In this document: one piece after another, positions 16,906-25,270 of the stretch
Layout: each line of letters begins with the position of its first letter
Numbering within the stretch: position 1 is the first letter of the stretch
DNA from: Pedobacter sp. FW305-3-2-15-E-R2A2
GTDB taxonomy: Bacteria; Bacteroidota; Bacteroidia; Sphingobacteriales; Sphingobacteriaceae
DNA: 64,000 bases
Assembly (NCBI RefSeq): GCF_038446955.1
Contig: NZ_CP151803.1
Coordinates: 62,001 to 126,000 of the forward strand
Direction: 5' to 3'
Translations under genes and position numbers: made by a program
Notes under the pieces: generated by a model
What the model was told of the DNA's origin: nothing
Seen by the model: the letters and a program-made list of their open reading frames with translations, nothing else
Databases searched by the model: none

Positions 16906-19900
16906 ATGGAAAAACAACAACTTTTTAAGACTAAAGGGATCTGGGTTTTAATGGCAGTGATGCTCCTGTTTTTGCAGGAAAACATCGCTGCGGTTAACCC
17001 CCGGATGCTAAAACCTGGTGTGCAGCGTAATGTGGCTGATATCGTGGTGAAAGGAACTGTTAAAGACAGTCAGGGGCCGTTGCCAGGTGTAACGGTGACT
17101 TTAAAATCAGATCCGGGCCGCGGAACCAGTACAGACGGCAACGGAAATTTTTCGATCAGCGTACCTGAAGATGGTGTGCTGGTATTTAAAATGCTAAGCT
17201 ACACGGTTCAGGAAGTTCCAGTAAATAAACAGGCTTCGATCAACGTCACCCTAACTGTTTCCAGTAATGACCTGGAAGAAGTGGTCGTGGTAGCCTATGG
17301 TACCCAGAAAAAAGCAAGTATGACCGGGGCTGTAGCCACGATCAGTCCAAAAACATTGGCCAACAGGCCGGTAACTTCGGTACAGAATGCCTTACAGGGA
17401 ATCACTCCCGGACTAACTATCTTACAACGTCCCGGCGATGTTGGACGTACCTCCGACGGAACATCAAACAATACCGGAGCGGTATCTATCCGCGGAAGAA
17501 GCAGTCTTACTGCAGGATCAAGTCCTTTATATATCATTGATGGAATTCCGGCTTCTGCACAGGAATTTGCAACACTGAATTCAAATGATATTGCCAGTAT
17601 GTCTGTGTTGAAAGATGCATCATCAGCTGCGCTGTATGGTTCCAGAGCCGCAAATGGGGTAATCATGGTGACCACCAAAAGAGGAAGTGGCGAAAAGACA
17701 ACCATTCAGTTCAATGCGAATTATGGATTGCAGGCGGCTACCCGTTTACCGGAATATGTCAATTCAGGGGACTATGCAACGCTTTATAATGAAGCAGCGG
17801 TCAATGCAGGAGGAGCAGCACTATATACTGCTGATCAGATCGCTTTGTTCAGGAATGGTTCACAACCAGATCTTTATCCAAATACAAACTGGTATAAGGA
17901 AGTTTTACGGGAAGTAGCTCCACAAAGTGATCTCAACTTAAACATCAACTCTCCGGGTAAAATTACGAGTAGTTATTTAGGACTTTCCTATCTGACTCAG
18001 GAATCTTTGATTCCGGGAAAAAGCCAAAACAGGATCGTAGGTAAATTAAATACCGAAAGTAAAGTGATTGCAGACTTGTTAAAAGTGGGAACAAATATCT
18101 CCTTTATCAAGCAGGATTTTAGCCGTGATGGAGCCGCAATGTCATGGACCGAGTTAAACCGCGCTTTGCCGATTACGGTTGCCCGTCAGTCTAATGGAGA
18201 TTGGGGATCGATCAGTAACGGCGGCCAGGCAGTGCCTAACGTTGCCGGGAATAACCAATTGAGGAAACTGGCAGAAGGTGGAAGTGCCTGGGATAAAGAT
18301 AATTATTTACAAACAGCGATTAATGCAAGCCTGACGCCACTGAAAGGGCTCTCTATAAACGGATTGGCTTCATTGAAATATTACAACTCCAATTCCTGGG
18401 AATTTACAAGTACGCTGTCGCCGGTGAATGATTTTCTTACTGGCGCGCCCATGGAATCGACCGCCTTGAAAATCAACAATATGAAGGAATACTGGCGTAA
18501 GAGACAGGAACTCCTGATTCAGGGAACAGTGGATTATGAACGTACCTTCGGACAGCATTTTGGTAAGTTAACCGTAGGTGCGAGTGAGGAAAATAACGTA
18601 ACCAGGAATGCTTTTGTTGGAAGAAAAAACTTCCCGAACAATGACATGACCACGGTTGGAAGTGGTTCCTCTAATCCGGAAGATATGAATACGGATGATG
18701 ATGGTCAGGCCAATCGCTCTGGTCAGCAGGAATGGGCCATTCGTTCCTTCTTCGGACGCTTTAATTACGTGTTTAATGGTAAATATCTGTTCGAAGCAAA
18801 TACCAGGATCGACTATTCTTCCCGTTTCCGTGAGGATATCCGCAGGGGGATATTTCCTTCCTTCTCGGCAGGATGGAACGTCTCTAAAGAGGATTTTATG
18901 CAGCATATCAGTTGGGTAGATAACCTGAAACTGAGGGGTTCATGGGGATCTCTTGGAAATCAGGGAGTTGTTCCGATAGGTAATTATTACAGTATGCTGG
19001 AAACAGGTTATGCTTATAGTTTTGAAGGCAATGCCCAGGGTGGCACCTCCCAGAATAAAATACCAAATCCTTTGGCAACATGGGAAAGGGTATACATGAC
19101 CGATTTTGGAGTGGATGCGACCTTTTTCAAAGGAAAACTAGACCTGGTAGCAGACTATTACATTAAAGATACTAAAGACCTGTTAATGCGTGTTCCAACC
19201 TTGTTAACGATTGGAGTAGAAACCAGCGGAACAAAAACAGGCTTGCCTTTGGTTAACGCGGGTTCTACCAGAAATAAAGGTTTTGAACTGGGCTTGACTT
19301 ACAACGATAAAATTGGCGAAGATTTTCAATTTAGTGTCGGCGGAAACTTTTCTGTGATCAAAAACTCAATTACCAAACTGGGTAACGGAGAAGAATTTAT
19401 TGATGGTAAATTCATTCAGAGAATAGGTCAGTCTATCGGTTCTTTCTACGGTTATGAAGCGGATGGCTTGTTCAAAGATGCAGCGGATGTGGCGAATCAT
19501 GTTTTTCAGACGCCAAATACCAAACCTGGTGATATCAAATACAAAGATTTAAATGGCGATGGTGTTTGGGATTCCAGAGACCGTACCGTGATAGGAAATG
19601 ATGTTCCATGGTTCAACTATGGCTTTAACCTTAGTGCAAGTTATAAAGGTTTCGACCTGAATGTGCTGACTTATGGGGTTGGAAAAGTGAAAGCTTACCT
19701 TTCTGAAGAAGCGGCATTTCCGTTCTTTAACGGAGCTGGGGTAAAGAAAGGTTGGGAAAACCGCTGGACAACAGAAAATCCAGATCCTAATGCAGACTTC
19801 CCACGCATTTTAAACTCCGGTGATGGGAAACACAACTACAATGAAATCTCTTCTTTCTGGTTGTTTAACGCATCTTATTTTAGGGTGAGAGGCATCACAC

Positions 19901-20094
19901 TGGGCTATACCTTACCGCAGAATTTTGTTAAAAAGATGGGCATGACCAATCTTCGTGTATATGGAACTGCAAATAACCCATTCACCTTTACTGCAGATAA
20001 GCGTTTGAATGATTTTGATCCCGAAATGGTGTCTGGTCGTGGAGGTTATCCGGGAATTAAAACCTGGTCATTTGGTTTAAGTGCCGCTTTTTAA
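16906..20094 (+). CDS. SusC/RagA-family TonB-dependent transporter
   Basis: Outer-membrane TonB-dependent importer of oligosaccharides or glycopeptides, 1062 residues. Order: signal peptide (about 1-30), carboxypeptidase-regulatory-like domain (about 45-125; GTVKDSQGPLPGVTVTLK), TonB-box-like segment before LEEVVVVAYGTQ, plug (about 130-245, with SusC signatures SIRGRSSLTAGSSPLYIIDG and LKDASSAALYGSRAANGVI), and a 22-strand barrel to the terminal WSFGLSAAF. No extra STN domain, so it is not an anti-sigma-coupled receptor. The susD gene begins 13 bases after its stop. No glycoside hydrolase lies in the same operon, so the substrate cannot be deduced; the GH125/GH20 pair upstream is separated by a kinase and a convergent gene. 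Confidence 0.97.
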   Translation: MEKQQLFKTKGIWVLMAVMLLFLQENIAAVNPRMLKPGVQRNVADIVVKGTVKDSQGPLPGVTVTLKSDPGRGTSTDGNGNFSISVPEDGVLVFKMLSYTVQEVPVNKQASINVTLTVSSNDLEEVVVVAYGTQKKASMTGAVATISPKTLANRPVTSVQNALQGITPGLTILQRPGDVGRTSDGTSNNTGAVSIRGRSSLTAGSSPLYIIDGIPASAQEFATLNSNDIASMSVLKDASSAALYGSRAANGVIMVTTKRGSGEKTTIQFNANYGLQAATRLPEYVNSGDYATLYNEAAVNAGGAALYTADQIALFRNGSQPDLYPNTNWYKEVLREVAPQSDLNLNINSPGKITSSYLGLSYLTQESLIPGKSQNRIVGKLNTESKVIADLLKVGTNISFIKQDFSRDGAAMSWTELNRALPITVARQSNGDWGSISNGGQAVPNVAGNNQLRKLAEGGSAWDKDNYLQTAINASLTPLKGLSINGLASLKYYNSNSWEFTSTLSPVNDFLTGAPMESTALKINNMKEYWRKRQELLIQGTVDYERTFGQHFGKLTVGASEENNVTRNAFVGRKNFPNNDMTTVGSGSSNPEDMNTDDDGQANRSGQQEWAIRSFFGRFNYVFNGKYLFEANTRIDYSSRFREDIRRGIFPSFSAGWNVSKEDFMQHISWVDNLKLRGSWGSLGNQGVVPIGNYYSMLETGYAYSFEGNAQGGTSQNKIPNPLATWERVYMTDFGVDATFFKGKLDLVADYYIKDTKDLLMRVPTLLTIGVETSGTKTGLPLVNAGSTRNKGFELGLTYNDKIGEDFQFSVGGNFSVIKNSITKLGNGEEFIDGKFIQRIGQSIGSFYGYEADGLFKDAADVANHVFQTPNTKPGDIKYKDLNGDGVWDSRDRTVIGNDVPWFNYGFNLSASYKGFDLNVLTYGVGKVKAYLSEEAAFPFFNGAGVKKGWENRWTTENPDPNADFPRILNSGDGKHNYNEISSFWLFNASYFRVRGITLGYTLPQNFVKKMGMTNLRVYGTANNPFTFTADKRLNDFDPEMVSGRGGYPGIKTWSFGLSAAF

Positions 20095-20106
20095 CGAATT
20101 GAAATT

Positions 20107-21774
20107 ATGAATATGAATAAGAAATCATCAATATATATACTTACAGCGGCATTGACTTTTACGTCTTTGTCTGCCTGTCAAAAAGATTTTCTGGAGCGTC
20201 CTCCGCTGGATCAGGTTTCTGAAGTTACTTTCTGGAAAACTGAAAAGGATGTTTATGAAACGGTTATGGGAGTCTATGAGAAGCTGCCGGGTGATAACAT
20301 GGTTTACGACGATGGTTCAACTGATAATGCACATGTCCAGAACGCATGGGAGGGCCCGGCAAGCAGCACTTCTGCCGGAACGATCTCTTCAACTGAAGAT
20401 GCAGGTTGGTATTATATTGATATCCGCCGGGCGAATTATTTCCTTGAAAATGCAAATAAGGTAAAAGTGATCGCTCCTGAGCTGCTGAAAAGATATGAGG
20501 CAGAAGTACGTTTCCTGCGCGCTTTTTCTTATTTCAGGCTGATGAGCTTGTTTGGAGATGTGCCTTTAATCACAAAAACATTGGCTATCGAAGAAGAAAA
20601 TGTACCCAGAACACCGAAAAAAGAGGTGCTTGCTTTTGTTTTGCAGGAACTGGATGCCGTAGCTAAAATTTTGCCTGCATCATATGCCGGTGGAAAGCCC
20701 AATGAAAAAGGCAGAATTACCAAAGGCGCAGCATTGGCATTGAAAATGCGTGCCCATCTATATGAAGGGGATTGGAAGCCGGCAGCTGATGCCGCTGCTG
20801 AAGTGATGACGCTGGGTTACGATCTGTTTACCACGACTGCTGAAGAACCTTCGGATGCTAAGGACGACTATACGAAATGGGTGGACTTTGCTGATGCCAC
20901 TGATCAGGAAAAATTCCGTAAGGGATTAAGAAGCTATGAGCGTCTTTTCCGTCAGGTAAATGAAGGCAATAAAGAGGTGATCCTTAACCGGGAGCAAATC
21001 ATGCAAAAGGATGAAAATTCTTTCAATACTTATTTGCCGCCGGCAACACTGGGTGGTTGGAGTTCAATTACGCCAACACAGTCGATGGTAGATAGTTATA
21101 GCAATTACAAAAATGGTGAAGCGGTTGTTCCTGTAGATCCTGCTCAGCGGGCAGCCTGGTATGCTTCAGATAAAGTTGCATTTGCCAATGAGTATAAAAA
21201 CAGAGATCCCCGTTTTTATGCAAGTATCTTATTTGATGGTGCACCATGGAATGCGATGAGCAAAACTGCGTTTACTTTCACCTGGAAACAAGGAAATAAC
21301 ATGTCAAAAACAGGTTATAATTTCCGTAAACTGGTTGACCCGATTGCCTACGAAGGCCAGATCGGAAACCATGCCAATGTAATTTTGATCAGATATGCAG
21401 AAGTCTTACTGAGTTATGCTGAGGCAAAGAACGAGCTGACAGGACCAGATGCAACCGTATATGATGCCCTGGATAAGATCAGAACACGGGCAGGCATGCC
21501 GGTTATAGACCGCTCTAAATACGCTTCACAAGCTGCTCTGAGAGCAGTGATCAGAAGCGAACGTAGGGTAGAGCTTGCACTGGAAGGACAACGGTATATG
21601 GACATTCGCAGGTGGAAAATTGCACCTGAGGTGATGAAATCTATTAAAAATGTAATCAATCAGCAGGTTCAGGAAAGGGTATGGACAGATAAACTGTACC
21701 TGATGCCGGTTCCTCAGAGTCAGATTGACTTATCAAAAGGGGTATTGACACAAACACCAGGATACAGCAAATAG
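20107..21774 (+). CDS. SusD/RagB-family nutrient-binding lipoprotein
   Basis: Surface lipoprotein that caps the SusC transporter and binds its ligand, 555 residues. The lipobox is LSAC with Cys24; the start can be either ATG (20107 or 20113). TPR-like helices fill the N-terminal half (ERPPLDQVSEVTFWKTEKDV; RRANYFLENANKV; AEVRFLRAFSYFRLMSLFGD), and the C-terminal SusD domain contains LIRYAEVLLSYAEAKNEL and ERRVELALEGQRYMDIRRWK, both strong RagB/SusD hallmarks. It is translated from the same message as susC and ends 27 bases before a terminator. Confidence 0.97.
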   Translation: MNMNKKSSIYILTAALTFTSLSACQKDFLERPPLDQVSEVTFWKTEKDVYETVMGVYEKLPGDNMVYDDGSTDNAHVQNAWEGPASSTSAGTISSTEDAGWYYIDIRRANYFLENANKVKVIAPELLKRYEAEVRFLRAFSYFRLMSLFGDVPLITKTLAIEEENVPRTPKKEVLAFVLQELDAVAKILPASYAGGKPNEKGRITKGAALALKMRAHLYEGDWKPAADAAAEVMTLGYDLFTTTAEEPSDAKDDYTKWVDFADATDQEKFRKGLRSYERLFRQVNEGNKEVILNREQIMQKDENSFNTYLPPATLGGWSSITPTQSMVDSYSNYKNGEAVVPVDPAQRAAWYASDKVAFANEYKNRDPRFYASILFDGAPWNAMSKTAFTFTWKQGNNMSKTGYNFRKLVDPIAYEGQIGNHANVILIRYAEVLLSYAEAKNELTGPDATVYDALDKIRTRAGMPVIDRSKYASQAALRAVIRSERRVELALEGQRYMDIRRWKIAPEVMKSIKNVINQQVQERVWTDKLYLMPVPQSQIDLSKGVLTQTPGYSK

Positions 21775-21800
21775 TTGTTGTCCGGTTAAATGCTCCAGAA

Positions 21801-21833
21801 AGCCTCTGTAATTGTTTTACAGGGGCTTTTTTT
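21801..21833 (+). terminator. Rho-independent terminator after susCD
   Basis: AGCCTCTGTAA pairs with TTACAGGGGCT (one G-T pair) across a five-base loop, followed by seven T. Confidence 0.85.
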
Positions 21834-21864
21834 AGGCCCTTGTTGTTTGGATGAATGCTGTTCT

Positions 21865-21907
21865 TTTGCGGGAAATACGGGGGGCTTTTCTTTGCGGGAA
21901 ATACGGG
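21865..21907. repeat. Two direct 17-base repeats upstream of an AraC-type regulator
   Basis: TTTGCGGGAAATACGGG occurs at 21865-21881 and again at 21891-21907, 26 bases apart start to start. They sit 60-100 bases before the regulator's ATG at 21967. Direct repeats spaced by about 2.5 helical turns are typical of AraC-family binding sites, so autoregulation is plausible. Confidence 0.6.
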
Positions 21908-21966
21908 TAACTCATTGAATATTATTGTCTAAATTTGCTTTTAAATTAGACGTTACGCTTGAAAAG

Positions 21967-23040
21967 ATGAAACTTATACTCTTAATTATAGTTTTTCATA
22001 TTCTAATAGTGGGTGCTGTGCTCCAAATAAGCAAACCGGAAAATAGCTTTAATAAATGCATCCGGCTCATTCTTAGTCTTTCCTTTTTACATGTTATTTA
22101 TAAGCTAACTCATCTGTATTTTATCAGTAACTGGCTGCCCAATGAAATTGGGAGCCCGATGGCCCTCCTGTACGGACCGCTATTGTATTTTCTATATCTC
22201 ACAGCGATAGAAAAGCAGATCACTGCGAAGGCAGTTTTAGTCCATACCATTCCTTTCCTCTTTTTAACCTTGTTGTATCTGACCTTGACTTACGGCCTGC
22301 CGGAAGAAAGTGGGAACTGGCACAGCCGAAGGTTGATGATCAATTCTTTTCATCACCTCAGTGTATCACTTTCTCTAGTTTTTTATGCGTTTTTTACCGG
22401 GTATAAAATGAAGGTAAAATCACCTGTTGCTCCTGAAAAAGATCGTTTGATTAGCCAGATTATCATTATTGAAGGAGCCTGGGCATTCATTGTCGCTTTG
22501 CTGGCGATCGATTCCTTTTGGATAAAGCTAGAATTTGCATTTAATCCTTTGGCATTGCTGTATGGAAGCCAGGTCATGGCGTCCGGACTTTTATTTCGCT
22601 ACCTCTTGTTACAAAAAGAGCCTTCGCAGCCTGATCAGGAGAACCTGCTGCATTCCCGCTACGCCAAATCAAGCCTGGAAGAAGAAACGTTAAAAGCATA
22701 TGAGCATAAACTGCACAGTCACCTCCAAACTTCAAAGATTTATCTTAAACCTGCACTGTCTTTAGAGTTGTTGGCAAAGGAGACAGAGATCCCGAAGCAT
22801 CATTTCTCTCAGTTGCTCAATGTCTACCTCGGAAAGAGCTTTTATCAGGTGATTGCAGACTATCGGATTGCTCATGCACTAGCGCTTCTGGAGGAGGCAG
22901 GCGCTCAGTTTACCATAGAATCGCTGGCCTATGAATGTGGATTTAATTCGAAAACGTCATTCAACAGGTATTTTAAAGAGAAAACCGGGTTTACACCTTC
23001 TGATTATCGCGAACTGAAAAATACGGGAGTACTGGGTTAA
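21967..23040 (+). CDS. Membrane-anchored AraC-family regulator 1
   Basis: Transcription regulator of 357 residues whose N-terminal half (about 1-220) holds six or seven transmembrane segments and whose C-terminal part is a cytoplasmic AraC DNA-binding domain. The HTH region includes LSLELLAKETEIPKHHFSQL, then YRIAHALALLEE, and the hallmark YECGFNSKTSFNRYFKEKTG followed by TPSDYREL. I use ATG 21967; an upstream TTG at 21925 is open but gives no sensible N-terminus. This is the usual Bacteroidota design in which the membrane part senses a signal. It lies just downstream of susCD but behind a terminator, with direct repeats in front. Paralogous to the next two genes. Confidence 0.9.
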   Translation: MKLILLIIVFHILIVGAVLQISKPENSFNKCIRLILSLSFLHVIYKLTHLYFISNWLPNEIGSPMALLYGPLLYFLYLTAIEKQITAKAVLVHTIPFLFLTLLYLTLTYGLPEESGNWHSRRLMINSFHHLSVSLSLVFYAFFTGYKMKVKSPVAPEKDRLISQIIIIEGAWAFIVALLAIDSFWIKLEFAFNPLALLYGSQVMASGLLFRYLLLQKEPSQPDQENLLHSRYAKSSLEEETLKAYEHKLHSHLQTSKIYLKPALSLELLAKETEIPKHHFSQLLNVYLGKSFYQVIADYRIAHALALLEEAGAQFTIESLAYECGFNSKTSFNRYFKEKTGFTPSDYRELKNTGVLG

Positions 23041-23254
23041 TTTTTTCCCAAAAGGGGCGTTCTCCCCACGTAGAGTGTCTGATGTCTCAGGTCTTTGCCC
23101 ATGGTTTTGACCTTCCGGCGATAGCTTTGAACCGCATAATCACACCTTCCGGAGCTGCGGCTTAATTAACGGTTAAAGGGAAGGCAGATTTTCTGAAAAG
23201 ATATCTTCTGACGGTGATTTTGGATGTTTTTTTGATACGCGTTATGATATAAAA

Positions 23255-24325
23255 ATGGTGAAATACGTTCTCTGCTGCATTCTTATTTTAACGTTGGTGA
23301 CGTTATATCTCGGCTATAAAAGAAATAGTCATGGTCTTTTTCAGCAAATCATGAACCTTCATGTGGTAAGTATCCTTCTCAACGTTATTTACTTCTTTGC
23401 CGCTGAACAGCTTTCCTTAGAAAGGGACTTTTTACTCTATTTACCCTTTGCCTTTCTTTATGGTCCGGTCTTGTACTTTGCTGCACAAGCAATATCCGAT
23501 AAGAAACTCAGTCCCTGGAAAATAGCGGCTCATTTGACTCCTTTCCTGTTGGGGATTGTTTTTTATGTATTTCGGTGCCTCTATCCGGTATGGCTCGATG
23601 CGGCTTGGCTAAGGCACACTCACCACACAGTAAAAACCCTGATGTTGCTTTTTTATGCACTGTATATTCTCTTTTTTAATCATCTGAACAACAAAGGAGG
23701 GCATCATGCACAACGGAAACTGATTCAGAGGTTGGGTTTTCTAACGCTCATTGGCTCCGTGATTTATGTTGTTTTCGCTTACAGTAACATCGTTTATGGA
23801 AATAGTGGAAATAGTGAAGATGCTTCGCCGGTGAGCAGATTCCTTTACCTTATTTTACTGATCGCAGTGCTGCTCGTTTTTCGCTATACGATCAATGGCT
23901 TCCTGTCGGCAGGGGCAGAGGGTGACAGCGCAGTGCTGGAGCCTAAAGAAGGAGAAGTTAAACGTTATCAAAAAAGCGCGCTTTCCGATGCGATTTTGGA
24001 TCACTATGAACAAACACTGTATGCCCTTATGATCCAGCAGAGGGTTTTTCTGGATCCGGAGTTGTCCTTGCAAACACTTGCCAGAGCGCTTAAAATTCCT
24101 AAACATCACCTGACTCAGCTGTTGAGTGTCAGGATGGGCGAAAATTTTTATCATTATGTCAATCGTTTTCGGATTGACTATGCCTGTAAACTTATCAATC
24201 AATCCGTAATAGACCTGACTCTGGAAGAACTTGCCTATAAAAGCGGGTTCAATTCTAAAACTTCCTTTAACAGATATTTTAAAAAACAGGTGGGTTGTAC
24301 CCCCTCTGAATACCGTAACCTTTAG
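23255..24325 (+). CDS. Membrane-anchored AraC-family regulator 2
   Basis: A 356-residue paralogue of the preceding regulator with the same layout: about seven transmembrane segments (1-225; note the shared LYGPVLYF, versus LYGPLLYF in regulator 1), then the AraC HTH domain (LSLQTLARALKIPKHHLTQL; YKSGFNSKTSFNRYFKKQVG; TPSEYRNL). The recognition helices of the two are nearly identical, so they may bind the same sites. It is separated from regulator 1 by 214 bases, in which I see only a repeated CCTTCCGG (23111 and 23145), and from the third gene by nine bases, so the latter two form an operon. Confidence 0.9.
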   Translation: MVKYVLCCILILTLVTLYLGYKRNSHGLFQQIMNLHVVSILLNVIYFFAAEQLSLERDFLLYLPFAFLYGPVLYFAAQAISDKKLSPWKIAAHLTPFLLGIVFYVFRCLYPVWLDAAWLRHTHHTVKTLMLLFYALYILFFNHLNNKGGHHAQRKLIQRLGFLTLIGSVIYVVFAYSNIVYGNSGNSEDASPVSRFLYLILLIAVLLVFRYTINGFLSAGAEGDSAVLEPKEGEVKRYQKSALSDAILDHYEQTLYALMIQQRVFLDPELSLQTLARALKIPKHHLTQLLSVRMGENFYHYVNRFRIDYACKLINQSVIDLTLEELAYKSGFNSKTSFNRYFKKQVGCTPSEYRNL

Positions 24326-24334
24326 TAAACCCGG

Positions 24335-25003
24335 ATGATAGAATTTATAACCTCCTGCATCATTGTTTTATCGTTAATCACGATGTACCTGAGCTTTCAT
24401 GCAGGAAAAGCAAATGCGTTTGACAAGATGGTGAATGTAGGAATTGCAGTAATCCTTTTTCATGGGATTTTTGTGCTGATAGGTGAGCTGTTTTTTCCTT
24501 TGCAAAGATACATAGATGCCGCAGCGCCATTTGGGCTGCTCTATGGCCCACTATGCTATTTTTCGTTTTACAGCCTCTCCGGAAAATTGCCAGATAAAAA
24601 CAGGGTTTTTCTCCACCTGATGCCCGTTATCGTCGGGTTAGGGTTTTACCTGATGATTTTGTGGTCCTCATCTTTTCGGGAGGCCTATTATTTGCTGATC
24701 CTGAGGTGGCTATATGTTTTTGTTGAAATTTCAATGATTGGCTATACCGGACTACTCTTATTTTACAATGGCGGAGATGAAAGAGAACGCACACAGGAAG
24801 GTAAAAAGATGATGATTACGGTACTTGTCCTCGTTTTTATGGTTGCGATAATGTTCATCGCGCTTAGTTATTCGGGGAGACTCTCCAAAAGAGAAGCCAG
24901 TTCGTTATTGCCCAGAATGATCATTTACTTTGCCATGTTTACGGTCATGGTTTTTGCATTTCGTTATCAGGTAATCCGGATTTTAAAAAAAACGCAGGCA
25001 TAA
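24335..25003 (+). CDS. Membrane-sensor paralogue lacking the AraC DNA-binding domain
   Basis: A 222-residue integral membrane protein, homologous only to the membrane half of the two preceding regulators (shared LYGPLCYFSFY, matching helix spacing and soluble loop before the sixth helix). It ends cleanly just after the last transmembrane helix (FRYQVIRILKKTQA). I looked downstream for a frameshifted HTH remnant and found none. It could be a decayed regulator, or a partner that modulates its neighbour through the membrane domain. Nine bases separate it from regulator 2. Confidence 0.72.
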   Translation: MIEFITSCIIVLSLITMYLSFHAGKANAFDKMVNVGIAVILFHGIFVLIGELFFPLQRYIDAAAPFGLLYGPLCYFSFYSLSGKLPDKNRVFLHLMPVIVGLGFYLMILWSSSFREAYYLLILRWLYVFVEISMIGYTGLLLFYNGGDERERTQEGKKMMITVLVLVFMVAIMFIALSYSGRLSKREASSLLPRMIIYFAMFTVMVFAFRYQVIRILKKTQA

Positions 25004-25270
25004 TCTTCGCCGGCAACTATCGTATATTTTGATGAAAAATCCGGCAGACAACCAGTCTGACCAGAAATCAGCTTCGCCAATTATTTAACACCCGCAGCAG
25101 TCAGAATTTTAGGCCTTAAAGAAAAAAAAGGAAGGGGTAAAATCTCTTTTTCGGTGTGCCAGTTAAATGGGATGGCGTGCTTCCCGCTTTTCTGGTACAT
25201 GCTAAGCCGTTGTTTCATACATCTTTGCGCCCATTCTGATACAACGCAGAACAGGAACAAAAATTATCGC

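Noticed and set aside
23041..23254. Repeated CCTTCCGG (23111 and 23145) as operator sites
   Set aside because: Only eight bases, no dyad and no clear promoter next to it; too weak to list as a feature.
7892..25003. A single polysaccharide utilisation locus joining GH125, GH20, susCD and the AraC genes
   Set aside because: Terminators after GH125 and susD, a kinase with its own promoter and a convergent gene split the region into separate units; co-regulation cannot be claimed.
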